A stretch of 64,000 nucleotides of DNA from Microbacteriaceae bacterium (GCA_009780695.1 WQZN01000001.1:186001-250000), one strand, 5' to 3'; counted from the stretch's first letter, positions 1 to 7,533 are shown. Numbers and translations are program-made. Notes: a model not told the origin generated them from the sequence alone.

Positions 1-201
1 GTCTACTTCCACACGCACTGGCACAACCGGCAGTCGCGCGCCGCGATCGAGCGCCTCGGCGCCAAGCAGGACGGTGTGCTGCGCGCCTACCAGGTCTACA
101 AGGGCATCGTGCGCGACACGGTCACCTTCTCGATCCTGCGCGACGAGTGGCCGGCCGTGCGCGCCGGCCTCGACGCGCGCGTCGAGCGGCACGGGGGCTG
201 A
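1..201 (+). CDS. GNAT family N-acetyltransferase, C-terminal fragment
   Basis: Frame 1 is open from the first base to a TGA at 199-201, giving the last 66 residues of a protein whose start lies outside the window. The piece contains the stretch NRQSRAAIERLGAKQDGVLR, which is the typical C-terminal part of RimJ/RimL-type GNAT acetyltransferases (N-x2-S-x3-I-x-LG-x-K-x-DG). These enzymes move an acetyl group from acetyl-CoA to an amine, often on a protein N-terminus or an antibiotic. The following RDTVTFSILRDEWPAVRAGL is also typical of the family's last strand and helix. The gene runs toward the minus-strand redox operon, with 20 bases between the two stops. The substrate cannot be told from this fragment. 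Confidence 0.8.
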   Translation, partial: VYFHTHWHNRQSRAAIERLGAKQDGVLRAYQVYKGIVRDTVTFSILRDEWPAVRAGLDARVERHGG

Positions 202-221
202 CGCCGGCCGGGGTCGGCGCG

Positions 222-479
222 TCAGCGCGTCGTCAACCTCAGCGCCGCGAGCGGGCACATCGCGACCGCCTGCTCGGCGGCGGCGCGCAGTGACGGGTGC
301 ACCGGGATGTCCGAGGGGTCGTCCCCGTCGCGCAGCACCCCGGGCCGCGCGATGGGGTAGCCCCACTCGTCGCGATCGAGGATCTCGGCGAGCAGCTCGG
401 CGCACAGTCCGCGGCCGTCGCAGCGGGTCCAGTCGATGTGCAGCAGGGCCGTGTCGCGCGTCGGCTCGGCGGGGCTCAT
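222..479 (-). CDS. Small ferredoxin of the 3-cysteine (3Fe-4S) type
   Basis: An 85-residue protein with C20-x5-C26 and a distant C75-P76 pair. This Cx5C...CP pattern is that of single-cluster [3Fe-4S] actinobacterial ferredoxins. Motifs seen are TRCDGRGLC near the N-terminus and AMCPLAAL near the C-terminus. The start at 479 overlaps the stop of the NuoF-like gene (ATGA), so it is the last gene of the redox operon and probably translationally coupled. It is a plausible one-electron carrier between the flavoprotein 476-1741 and an unknown partner. The longer track ORF (188 aa) begins inside the upstream gene in another frame and is rejected as the start. Confidence 0.85.
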   Translation of the reverse strand: MSPAEPTRDTALLHIDWTRCDGRGLCAELLAEILDRDEWGYPIARPGVLRDGDDPSDIPVHPSLRAAAEQAVAMCPLAALRLTTR

Positions 480-1741
480 GCGCGCGCCTCCGCTCGCCGC
501 GCGTGGTGGCAGCGCCCGTGCGCATGCTGCTCGAGGTCGGCGCGGAAGACGCGCAACGCGCTGCGGCTGAGGCGCACGGTGCCGTCGGGGTGGGCGCACG
601 CTCCGCGCCCGTCCACGGCCTCGGCGAGACGGGTGAGCCGTGCGCGGCGGGTCGCGTCGGCGGCGCCGTTCGCGATGTCGTCCCAGGTCGCCGCCATGGC
701 CGGCAGGCCGAACATGCACGGCCCGCACTGCCCTGCCGATTGGCCGGCGAGGTAGTCGACGATCTGCGCGGTCGCGGCGAGCCCGCACCGACGGGACGAG
801 AGGGCGACGAGGATGCCGGCGCCGGGGCTCGCTCCGAACGGTGCGAGGCCCTCGCGGGACAGCCGGGCGTCCATCTCGCCGGCCCCGACCCAGGCTCCGT
901 GGTAGCCGCCGACGAGCACGGCCTGCGTCGCACCCAGGTCGCAGCCCGCCTGCTGCAGCACATCGCCGAGGCGCGAGCCGCCCGCGACCTCGAGCACGCG
1001 GGTCGCGGGCACGTCGCCGCTGATGGTGACGAGGCGGGTGCCGGGGTCCTCGGGGGTGCCGACCGACCGGAACCAGTCGGCGCCGAAGCGCGCGATGAGC
1101 CCGACCTGGGCGAGGGTCTCGACGTTGTGCAGCAGGGTCGGGCGCCCGTTCAGCCCCGAGGTCGAGAGGCGCTTCGCGTGGTCGCGGGGCAGCGGCGTGC
1201 CGCGCTCGATCGCGCCCACGACGGCGCTCGCCTCACCGGAGACGAAGGTGTCTGCGGCTTCGACGAGGGTGATGCGCGCGGCATCCTTCGCCCCCGCCGC
1301 GCCCGCCGCGGTGCGCTCGTCGATCGCGGTCGCGACGGCCGCGAGCTCGTCGGCGCCCGCATAGAGGTAGACCCGGTGGGCTCCGATCGCGGCGGCGGCC
1401 GCGAGCACGCCGTCGAGCACGAGCTGCGGGGCGTTGCGCAGCAGCACCGAATCCTTGCTGCTGGCCGGCTCGCCCTGGGCGCCGTTCGCGATCAGGACGG
1501 GGCGGCGGGTGCGTCCTGCCGCGTCAACGGTCGCGGCCTGCTTGCGCCAGGCGGGGAAGCCCGCCCCGCCGCGGCCCGTGAGGCCCGAGCGTTCGAGCTC
1601 GCGCACGAGCGCGGGCCCGACGCGGGTGGGGTCGAACGCGCCGAAGGCCGCGAGGTGGGCGGCGAGCCCCGCGTGCGGGCCGGCCGCGAGAAGGCGGGTG
1701 ACGGTGACGGATGCCGCCACCGGGGTCTCGACGATGGTCAT
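476..1741 (-). CDS. NuoF-like NADH:quinone oxidoreductase 51 kDa-type flavoprotein
   Basis: A 421-residue soluble protein related to the NuoF/51 kDa subunit, which binds FMN and NAD(P)H. The FMN/NAD glycine motif GRGGAGFPAW is at residues 56-65 and NGAQGEPASSKDS follows, corresponding to the family's NxxExEPGxxKD region. The iron-sulfur segment near the C-terminus reads SAGQCGPC (C339, C342) with a later C382. The first of the four cysteines that ligate cluster N3 in NuoF (SCGxCxPC...C) is Ala here. It lies in a tight operon (ATGA overlaps both sides) between a di-haem membrane protein and a ferredoxin. It likely oxidises a nicotinamide or reduces a membrane electron chain, but the direction is unknown. 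The start at 1741 was chosen because the 614-aa track ORF runs back through the upstream gene. Confidence 0.82.
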   Translation of the reverse strand: MTIVETPVAASVTVTRLLAAGPHAGLAAHLAAFGAFDPTRVGPALVRELERSGLTGRGGAGFPAWRKQAATVDAAGRTRRPVLIANGAQGEPASSKDSVLLRNAPQLVLDGVLAAAAAIGAHRVYLYAGADELAAVATAIDERTAAGAAGAKDAARITLVEAADTFVSGEASAVVGAIERGTPLPRDHAKRLSTSGLNGRPTLLHNVETLAQVGLIARFGADWFRSVGTPEDPGTRLVTISGDVPATRVLEVAGGSRLGDVLQQAGCDLGATQAVLVGGYHGAWVGAGEMDARLSREGLAPFGASPGAGILVALSSRRCGLAATAQIVDYLAGQSAGQCGPCMFGLPAMAATWDDIANGAADATRRARLTRLAEAVDGRGACAHPDGTVRLSRSALRVFRADLEQHAHGRCHHARRAEARA

Positions 1742-2337
1742 GCGCGGCTCCTTCCGGTTGCGCTGCGTTCCAGGTCTTTCATCGCGCGGCGCTGCAGCCC
1801 CGTCGCCTCGGCGAACCGTGGCGAGAGCCGCCAGACGAGTGCCGCGCCCACGGCGGCCGCGCAGGCCGCGCCGAGCAGCAGGAACCAGCCGGACGTGCCG
1901 TTGGTGCCCGCGCCGATCGCGTGCGCGAGGGCGATCGGCCAGAGTGCATAGGTCGCCCAGTGCACGGCCTTGAAGGTGCGCGCGCCGACCCGCGCGCGCA
2001 GCAGCCCGGTGACGATCACGGCGATCAGCAGGTCGACCGCGACGGTGCCGAAGCCGACCCAGACGGCGTTCTTCGCCGAGGAGATGAAGGGCACGAGGAT
2101 GTCGGCGAGCGTCAGCTTCGCGTAGCTGTCGAGCAGCAGCGTGCCCACGTGCAGCGCGGTGAACACGGTCGCGAGCAGCGCCGCGTTGCGGTGCACGAGC
2201 TGCACCGAGAAGCGCGGCATCCCCGGCAGCGGCCTGCCCGATCGCGTCGTGATGCCGATCACGATCGAGACGGTCATCAGCACCAGGGCGACGACGCCGC
2301 TCGCGCGGCCGAAGGCCCACATGGCGTCATCGAGCAT
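1738..2337 (-). CDS. Ferric reductase-like transmembrane (di-haem) protein
   Basis: A 199-residue integral membrane protein with about five or six hydrophobic segments. Two histidine pairs, H49/H63 and H126/H139, are spaced 13-14 residues apart in neighbouring helices (LVHRNAALL, TALHVGTLL, KAVHWATYA, IALAHAIGA). This is the haem b ligand pattern of the ferric reductase/YedZ-MsrQ/NOX membrane domain. It has no FAD or NAD domain of its own, so it must receive or give electrons through partners, here presumably the NuoF-like protein and ferredoxin downstream. It overlaps the ApbE stop by 11 bases at its 5' end and the NuoF-like start by 4. An alternative start (MWAFG) lies five codons downstream. 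Confidence 0.8.
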   Translation of the reverse strand: MLDDAMWAFGRASGVVALVLMTVSIVIGITTRSGRPLPGMPRFSVQLVHRNAALLATVFTALHVGTLLLDSYAKLTLADILVPFISSAKNAVWVGFGTVAVDLLIAVIVTGLLRARVGARTFKAVHWATYALWPIALAHAIGAGTNGTSGWFLLLGAACAAAVGAALVWRLSPRFAEATGLQRRAMKDLERSATGRSRA

Positions 2338-3328
2338 GAGCGGGCTCCTTCGCATGATCGAGGGTGCGTTCGGCATCCGCCTCGGGCCAGCCGCCGACGC
2401 GATGGATGCCGAACCGGGCGTCGACGAGGCGCGCGGCGACGCCGGCATCCGCCAGCATCCGCGTCGCGGCGTGCCCGCGCACGATCGCGGCGGTGCTCAG
2501 CGCGTTGGCGCGCAGGCAGCTCGGGGCGGCGACCGTGACGGTGCGCCAGGTCTCGGGCGCGGGCAGGCCGCTGCGGGGGTCGAGCACGTGGTGCATCCAC
2601 TTGCCGCCGGCCCGCCAGCGGCGGTGCAGGGTGCTGGATGTCGCGACCGCCCACCCCGGCTCGAGCGAGATCTGCTGCCCGGGCTCGCCGGCACGGTCCT
2701 GCACGACGACCTGCCAGGCCTCGTCGCGCGGCCCGGCCGTGGCGAGGTCGCCGCCGAGGCCCACGAGCACGCCCGTGTCGAGCTCGGCCTGGACGCGCTC
2801 GGCGACGCGGTCGGCCGCGACCGCCTTCGCGGTGGCGCCGAGGTCGATGAGCACGCCCTCCGGCACGGTGAGCCGGTCGCCGTCGAGGCGGATGTCGCGC
2901 CAGGTCGAGCGGCGCGGGGCGAGCGGTGCGATCGAGATGCGGTCGGCGAGGTGCTCGCTGCGCGCCCGCACCTCGGCGATGTCGCGGTCGTAGCCGAGCG
3001 CGCCGAGCTGGTCGCCGAGCGAGGGGTCGACGTCGCCGTGGGTCCACTCGGCGGCGTCGAGGGCGGCGCGCACGAGGCGCGTCAGCATGGGCGAGGCCGG
3101 GGCGCCGACGGCGAACTCGGCGGAGCGCGCCGTGAGCTCGGAGTCCGCGCGGAAGCGGCTGCATGCGGCATCCACCTCGGCCAGCACCTCGCGGGCGATC
3201 CGGGCCGCCTCGTCGAGCCGTGCCGCGTCGGTGACGACGAGACGGGCCTCGAGGTTCCAGACCTGCCATTCGAGGTGGGCTGCGGATGCCCCGCCGCCCG
3301 CACCCGTGATGATCGGCATCGCGCTCAC
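2327..3328 (-). CDS. apbE: FAD:protein FMN transferase, ApbE family
   Basis: A 333-residue protein carrying the usual ApbE landmarks in order: VDPSLG, the ID-LG-x-AK helix (LIDLGATAKAVAADRV), the strand GLGGDLATAG, AVATSST and the metal/FAD motif HHVLDPRSGLPA. ApbE enzymes move FMN from FAD to a Thr/Ser of exported flavoproteins such as NqrB/C, RnfG or FMN_bind proteins. No lipobox or signal peptide is visible. The GTG start at 3328 gives a GTGA overlap with the upstream Ser/Thr-rich gene. The ORF-track start at 3616 would run through that gene and is rejected. No protein with a recognisable FMN_bind domain is present in the window, so the acceptor is either outside or atypical. Confidence 0.9.
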   Translation of the reverse strand: MSAMPIITGAGGGASAAHLEWQVWNLEARLVVTDAARLDEAARIAREVLAEVDAACSRFRADSELTARSAEFAVGAPASPMLTRLVRAALDAAEWTHGDVDPSLGDQLGALGYDRDIAEVRARSEHLADRISIAPLAPRRSTWRDIRLDGDRLTVPEGVLIDLGATAKAVAADRVAERVQAELDTGVLVGLGGDLATAGPRDEAWQVVVQDRAGEPGQQISLEPGWAVATSSTLHRRWRAGGKWMHHVLDPRSGLPAPETWRTVTVAAPSCLRANALSTAAIVRGHAATRMLADAGVAARLVDARFGIHRVGGWPEADAERTLDHAKEPAHAR

Positions 3329-3714
3329 GACCCCGACGAGGTCGCCTGCGGGGCGGTGCCGCTCGAGGAGCCGACCCCGGTGCTCGACGAGGTCGACGAG
3401 CTGGTGGAGCCGCTCGAGCTCGTGCCCGACGTGCTGCTCGTCGACGAGGAGGTCGAGCCGGACGAGCCGCTCGACGTCGCGCTCGTGGCCGAGGGGCTGG
3501 ACGACGGGGTCGACGTCGCCGTGGGGGTGCTGGTGGTCGCCCGGGTGCCCGACGACGAGCTGGTGGTGCCGGACGAGGCCGAGCGGGTCGCGGCGTTCGC
3601 GACCTCGCTGTGCCACAGCGCGCCGCCGAGCACGGCCGCCGATCCGACGGCCAGCGCGCCGATCGCCGCTCCGACGCTCGAGGCGATGCGGGTTCCGCGG
3701 TTCCTGATGCTCAT
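3325..3714 (-). CDS. Exported Ser/Thr-rich linker protein, first gene of the redox operon
   Basis: A 129-residue protein with a basic N-terminus (MSIRNRGTRIASS) and one hydrophobic segment (VGAAIGALAVGSAAVLGGAL), i.e. a signal peptide or membrane anchor. After that come about 90 residues made almost only of Ser, Thr, Gly and Ala. AGGAG sits seven bases upstream of ATG 3714, which decides the start. In comparable actinobacterial operons, an anchor plus Ser/Thr linker of this kind usually precedes an FMN_bind domain that ApbE flavinylates. Here the ORF ends after the linker and runs by a GTGA overlap straight into apbE. It may be a remnant that lost its FMN domain or a bare spacer/anchor protein. 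I cannot assign a function, and low complexity makes homology uninformative. Confidence 0.65.
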   Translation of the reverse strand: MSIRNRGTRIASSVGAAIGALAVGSAAVLGGALWHSEVANAATRSASSGTTSSSSGTRATTSTPTATSTPSSSPSATSATSSGSSGSTSSSTSSTSGTSSSGSTSSSTSSSTGVGSSSGTAPQATSSGS

Positions 3715-3846
3715 GGCTGCTCCTGTCGTCCGGTTTCTCTGTCTGCCTTCCACACTCGCGACCGTTTCTTCCGCGTTTCTTACTTCAGCCGGGAAGCCCC
3801 CGAGCGATGCCTATCCGTTCCCTAAGCGCTGCCGGCTGCAGCGAAA

Positions 3847-3881
3847 CGGCGGGGCCCCGACCGGTTGTCGAGGCCCCGCCG
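3847..3881 (-). terminator. Hairpin terminator after the PepSY-like gene
   Basis: A 10-bp perfect GC stem (CGGCGGGGCC/GGCCCCGCCG) with a 15-base loop lies 25 bases past the stop of the minus-strand gene 3906-4532 and before the next minus-strand gene. It separates that gene from the ApbE operon. There is no clear T-tract, as is common in high-GC actinobacteria. Confidence 0.6.
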
Positions 3882-3905
3882 CGGGTGGGGAGAGGGGGAT
3901 GCCGG

Positions 3906-4532
3906 CTACGAGCCCGAGGTCTGCCCCTGCGCGGGCGCACCACTCGGCTGGCCGGTGGGCGGGGTCGGAGCCTGGGTGCCCGAGGCCGAACCCGAGGTCG
4001 AACTCGAGGCCGAACCAGGCTTCGCGCCCGAGGCCGAACCCGGCTTCGAGCCCTGCTGGCCGGGGGCGCCCTGCGGCGGGGCGGACGGGCCGTCGGTGTC
4101 GATCGAGACCTTCGTGTAGTCGGCCGAGACCTCGTACTTGATCGTCTTGCCACCGGAGGTGACGACGACGTCGAAGGTGCCGTCCGCGTCCTTCCACGAG
4201 CGCTGCACGGTGGCGGAGGCATCCTTCGCCTTCACCGCTGCGGTGACCTTCGCGAGCTGCGTCGCGGAGAGCTGCGGCAGTGCGGGCGGGGTGCCCTTCT
4301 GGCCCGAGGGTGCGCCGGGTGCGGTGGTGCTCGAGCCGCTCGACGTGCTCGAGCTCGAGCTCGAACCCGTGCTCGCAGTCGTGGTGACGGCGTGGGTGGT
4401 GGACGCCGCGGCGCCGGTGGCGCCGAACGACGAGGTGGTGGCGGCGTTGGCGGCGACCGCTCCGCCGCAGCCGACCGCGGTGATCAGGGCCGTGGCGGCC
4501 AGGGTGTAGCCGATGCGCTTGCGAACCTGCAT
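3906..4532 (-). CDS. Exported protein with PepSY-like domain and disordered tails
   Basis: A 208-residue protein. Residues 1-40 form a signal peptide or anchor (basic MQVRKRIGY, then a hydrophobic run ending near AVAANAA, with a Cys inside VGCGGAV). A Ser/Thr-rich linker follows, then a small folded part near residues 85-145 (LSATQLAKVTAAVKAKD ... TFDVVVTSGGKTIKYEV) with the helix-strand-strand look of PepSY-type domains. The tail of about 55 residues is Pro/Gly/Ser/Gln-rich. ATG 4532 is preferred over ATG 4544 because GAGGT stands at a proper distance before it. It is likely secreted or surface-attached. A link to the adjacent redox operon is suggested only by location. Confidence 0.7.
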   Translation of the reverse strand: MQVRKRIGYTLAATALITAVGCGGAVAANAATTSSFGATGAAASTTHAVTTTASTGSSSSSSTSSGSSTTAPGAPSGQKGTPPALPQLSATQLAKVTAAVKAKDASATVQRSWKDADGTFDVVVTSGGKTIKYEVSADYTKVSIDTDGPSAPPQGAPGQQGSKPGSASGAKPGSASSSTSGSASGTQAPTPPTGQPSGAPAQGQTSGS

Positions 4533-4699
4533 GAGTGACCTCATTCCTGTCAGCCGGGCCGCGAGATCTTCGAAGCCCGGGTGACCCACCCTGCTGAGCG
4601 CACCTGCCCGATCCCTATCCGTTCCCGGCCCGTCACGTGCAAAACCGGGGCACAGGCACTGGGAGAGCCCGATCAGCCCGATAAACGGCGCTCGCCGGG

Positions 4700-4781
4700 C
4701 GCGCGAAGCCCAGAACGCACGATCGGGAGGACGTACCCGCGAAAAGTTCCTCCCTCTCGTGCGTTCTGGGCTTCTCGCGCG
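4700..4781. repeat. Long imperfect inverted repeat (family C) between divergent genes
   Basis: Arms 4700-4731 and 4748-4781 pair almost completely around a 16-base loop. The core CAGAACGCACGA is answered by TCGTGCGTTCTG, flanked by CGCGCGAAGCC/GGCTTCTCGCGCG and GGGAGGA/TCCTCCC. The only defects are small indels. It sits in the 296-base gap between the divergently read genes at 4532 and 4829, so it is not a simple terminator. It is unlike families A and B in sequence. Confidence 0.75.
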
Positions 4782-4828
4782 CGGCGCGGGCCGTGGACAG
4801 GCATCCGGATGTCTGCTTCGCTTCCCCC

Positions 4829-5554
4829 ATGACGAACGACGCCCTCGCGAACCAGCCCGACGAGCCGCACCGCGGCGGTCTCGCGCAACGGCTCAACTGG
4901 CTGCGCGCCGGCGTGCTCGGCGCCAACGACGGCATCATCTCGGTCGCCGCGGTCGTGGTCGGCGTCGCGGGCGCCGGAGCGGGCTCGGCGCCGATCCTCG
5001 CCTCGGGCGTCGCGGCCCTCGTCGGCGGCGCGTTCTCGATGGCGGTCGGCGAGTACGTCTCGGTCAGCAGCCAGGCCGACAGCGAGCACGCGCTCATCGA
5101 GAAGGAGCGCAACGAGCTCGCCACCATGCCTGAGGAAGAGCTCGACGAGCTCACCGCGCTGTACGAGGCGCAGGGCATCTCGCACGCGACGGCCCGGCAG
5201 GTGGCGATCGAGCTGACCGAGAAGGATGCCTTGCGCGCGCACCTCGCGGCAGAGCTCGGCATCGACCCGGACGACGTCGTCAGTCCGTGGCACGCAGCCT
5301 TCGCCTCGGCCATCGCGTTCCTGTGCGGCGGCATCCTGCCGTTCATCGTCGTGCTCGCGGTGCCCGCGCCGTGGAAGATCCCGGTGACCTTCGCCGCCGT
5401 GCTCGCCGCGCTCGTCGTGACCGGCACGCTGAGCGCCCGCATCGGCGGCAGCTCGAAGCGCAAGGGCACGCTGCGCATCGTGCTCGGCGGCGCGATCGCC
5501 CTCGCGGCGACCTTCGCGATCGGCGCACTGCTCGGCACCGCCGGCGCCATGTAG
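4829..5554 (+). CDS. VIT1/CCC1 family iron/manganese transporter
   Basis: A 241-residue membrane protein of the vacuolar iron transporter family, which exports Fe2+/Mn2+ from the cytosol. The first helix carries GVLGANDGIISVAAVVVGVAG and the second MAVGEYVSVSSQAD, both hallmark sequences whose Asp, Met and Glu contribute to the metal path. A cytoplasmic segment rich in Glu (residues 90-150, HALIEKERNELATMPEEELDEL) is the metal-binding domain seen in this family. Three more hydrophobic helices follow. The start at 4829 is chosen because the family begins shortly before the RLNWLRAGVLGANDG block. It is transcribed alone, away from the PepSY-like gene. Confidence 0.93.
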   Translation: MTNDALANQPDEPHRGGLAQRLNWLRAGVLGANDGIISVAAVVVGVAGAGAGSAPILASGVAALVGGAFSMAVGEYVSVSSQADSEHALIEKERNELATMPEEELDELTALYEAQGISHATARQVAIELTEKDALRAHLAAELGIDPDDVVSPWHAAFASAIAFLCGGILPFIVVLAVPAPWKIPVTFAAVLAALVVTGTLSARIGGSSKRKGTLRIVLGGAIALAATFAIGALLGTAGAM

Positions 5555-5636
5555 CGGCCGCCGCCGGTCGCTGACCCGGCCCGCGCTGTCGGCTTCCTTA
5601 GCCCGGGCTTAGAGCGCCGATGGAATGCTCGACGCC

Positions 5637-6287
5637 ATGCGACGCGTGTTCCAACTCGACCTGGAGACCGTGCAGGACAACCTCGTGCGGCTCGCCGACC
5701 TCGTGCTCGAGGCGGTGACCGACGCGACGACCGCGTTCAACACCGCCGACCTGGCCCGCGCCGAAGGCGTGATCAGCGGGGATGCCGCGATCGACGCCCT
5801 CGCGATCGAGCTCGACGAGCTCGCCATCGGCATTCTGCAGCGCCAGAGCCCGGTCGCCCACGATCTGCGCATCGTCGTCAGCGCGCTGCGCATGAGCACG
5901 GCGCTCGAGCGCATGGGCGACCTCGCCCACCACCTCGCGGCGCTCACGCGGCGGCGGTACCCGGCGTATGTCGCGCCGGCCGCCCTGCGCGACGCGTTCC
6001 TGCAGCTGTCCGCGCAGGCCGTCGGCACCGCCGCCCAGCTGCGCCGTCTGCTCGCCACGCAGGACATGGGGGTCGCCCAGCAGCTGATCGATGACGACGC
6101 CGCCATGGACGCCCTGCACCGCCACGTGCTCGAGACCGTCACCGACGGGTCGTGGGCCGCCAGCACGCAGAGCACGGTCGACACGACGCTCGCCGCGCGT
6201 TACTTCGAGCGCTTCGGCGACCAGGCCGTGTCGATCGCGCGCAAGGTGCAGTACCTCTCGACCGGCGACTGGGCCGCGCACCTCTAG
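5637..6287 (+). CDS. phoU: PhoU-like phosphate signalling/uptake regulator
   Basis: A 216-residue, all-helical protein with two PhoU three-helix repeats. The metal-binding ExxxD-type motifs can be seen as ALERMGDLAHHLA in the first half and ARYFERFGDQAVSIA in the second. PhoU represses phosphate-starvation signalling through the Pst transporter and PhoR, and affects phosphate uptake. The family usually begins MRxxFxxxLxxVQ, so ATG 5637 (MRRVFQLDLETVQ) is preferred to ATG 5625. No pst genes are adjacent. The stop codon TAG is shared head-on with the stop of the convergent DUF1254 gene, the two ORFs overlapping by four bases at CTAG. Confidence 0.92.
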   Translation: MRRVFQLDLETVQDNLVRLADLVLEAVTDATTAFNTADLARAEGVISGDAAIDALAIELDELAIGILQRQSPVAHDLRIVVSALRMSTALERMGDLAHHLAALTRRRYPAYVAPAALRDAFLQLSAQAVGTAAQLRRLLATQDMGVAQQLIDDDAAMDALHRHVLETVTDGSWAASTQSTVDTTLAARYFERFGDQAVSIARKVQYLSTGDWAAHL

Positions 6288-6931
6288 AGCGGCGAGAGGC
6301 TGAGCTGCTGCGCGAGCGCGTATGCCGCGGGCTGGTCGGCCTCGTCGGCGACGAACACGCGCCCGATGAGCAGCGCCCCGCGGCCCGGGGCTGTGATCAG
6401 CGGCATCCCCGGCGGCACGTCCCCGCGCCAGCCGCGCGCCGCGATCGCGAACTCGCCGGCCGCAGTGCCCGTCGTGCGTGTGCCGACATAGGCGAAGTTC
6501 GCGCTCGTCGTCGGGTCGGTGAGCTGCACGCTGTAGTACCGCCCGGCCATCTCGGGCACGTGCAGCACCTGCGGGCCGGCGCTCAGATCGAGCCAGCCGC
6601 CGACGTAGAGCACGTCGTCGGTGCCGGTCGCGAGCAGGCTGCCGGTCGAGGCCGACGACGAGGACGAGCTCGGCTCGGCATACAGCGTGTTGACCGGGAT
6701 CGGGCCGCCGCCGAGCCCGCGCGCGAGGATCGCCCGCTTGAACCCGCCGACGATCATGCGCGGCCAGAACCAGATGAACGCCGCGGTGCCGAGCACCCAC
6801 ACAATCACGGCCGTGACGGCGAGCACGAGGATGCCGCTGCCGCTCGCGATGCGGCTGTAGACGACCCACGCGAACACCGCGAGGATCACGACCGTGATCG
6901 GCGTCGCGTACTTGAGGATGAGCCGGTTCAC
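6284..6931 (-). CDS. DUF1254 membrane-anchored protein
   Basis: A 215-residue protein with two N-terminal hydrophobic helices (residues about 8-28 and 33-57) followed by a DUF1254-type domain. Motifs are NTLYAEPS, LDLSAGPQVLHVPEM, RYYSVQLTDPTTSANFAYVGTR (quoted in parts) and a C-terminal GALLIGRVFV. DUF1254 is normally fused to, or next to, DUF1214; its biochemical role is unknown. A run of serines (SSSSSSAS) interrupts the domain near residue 90. The GTG start at 6931 overlaps the stop of the DUF1214 gene (GTGA), so the pair is coupled and probably forms one complex at the membrane. Confidence 0.82.
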   Translation of the reverse strand: MNRLILKYATPITVVILAVFAWVVYSRIASGSGILVLAVTAVIVWVLGTAAFIWFWPRMIVGGFKRAILARGLGGGPIPVNTLYAEPSSSSSSASTGSLLATGTDDVLYVGGWLDLSAGPQVLHVPEMAGRYYSVQLTDPTTSANFAYVGTRTTGTAAGEFAIAARGWRGDVPPGMPLITAPGRGALLIGRVFVADEADQPAAYALAQQLSLSPL

Positions 6932-7533
6932 GCCCGCACCTCCTCGACGGCGGGCACGCGGTAGCCGCCGTCGACGACCGTCGCGCCGGGCAGGTAGGCG
7001 CGCAGCATGAGCTTGAACGGGCCGGCCGGGGTCGGCAGCCAGTTCTGCGCGGGGCCGTCGGGCGCGGTGCGCTGCAGACGGATGTCGACCGAGCCGTCCG
7101 CGTTCGCGACGAGCGGCGCACGGTCGTCGACGGTCGAGCGGCCCGCGTCGTTCCGCACCATGTAGCCCACGAGATCGGTCGCGCTGAGCGACCAGAACGC
7201 GCCGTTCGGGGGCTGCTGACCGGGCGGGAAGCGGAGCACGTAGCTGCGGTCGCCGCGGAGGGGGCGGCCTGCGGCATCCTTCGTCGCCGTCCAATAGGCG
7301 GCTTCCTCGAAGACGTTCACCGCCGGCAGCGCCTTGGCCAGCGCGGACCGGGTGAGGATGCCGAGCCCGGGCTGCCCGACGCGCGGCACCGAGCTCCAGC
7401 CGTTGACCGTCACTGTCTGCGAGCGCGCCACGAGGTTGAGCACGAGCGTCGCCGTCAGGAACGCGAACACCCCGCCGATGATGACGCCCTGCACGATGCC
7501 CGAGTGGGCGACCCAGCCCAGACCACTTCCCAT
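6928..7533 (-). CDS. DUF1214 membrane-anchored protein
   Basis: A 201-residue protein with one N-terminal transmembrane helix (GIVQGVIIGGVFAFLTATLVL) and a DUF1214 domain. Motifs are YVLRFPPGQQPPNGAFWSLS, LVANADGSVDIRLQR and the closing block NWLPTPAGPFKLMLRAYLP, the clearest signature of the family. Partner of the DUF1254 protein encoded immediately downstream. In most bacteria both domains lie in one secreted polypeptide, whereas here each has its own membrane anchor. Function unknown. The start at 7533 gives the shortest product that still contains the full helix, since the track start at 7863 would run through the palindromic repeat. Confidence 0.82.
   Translation of the reverse strand: MGSGLGWVAHSGIVQGVIIGGVFAFLTATLVLNLVARSQTVTVNGWSSVPRVGQPGLGILTRSALAKALPAVNVFEEAAYWTATKDAAGRPLRGDRSYVLRFPPGQQPPNGAFWSLSATDLVGYMVRNDAGRSTVDDRAPLVANADGSVDIRLQRTAPDGPAQNWLPTPAGPFKLMLRAYLPGATVVDGGYRVPAVEEVRA

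Noticed and set aside
476-2320. 614-aa NuoF-like ORF start at 2320
   Set aside because: The extra N-terminal part is the di-haem gene read in another frame; the ATG at 1741 with ATGA overlap fits the family start.
4700-4781. Transcription terminator
   Set aside because: Both neighbouring genes start away from it, so no transcript from them would need to end here.
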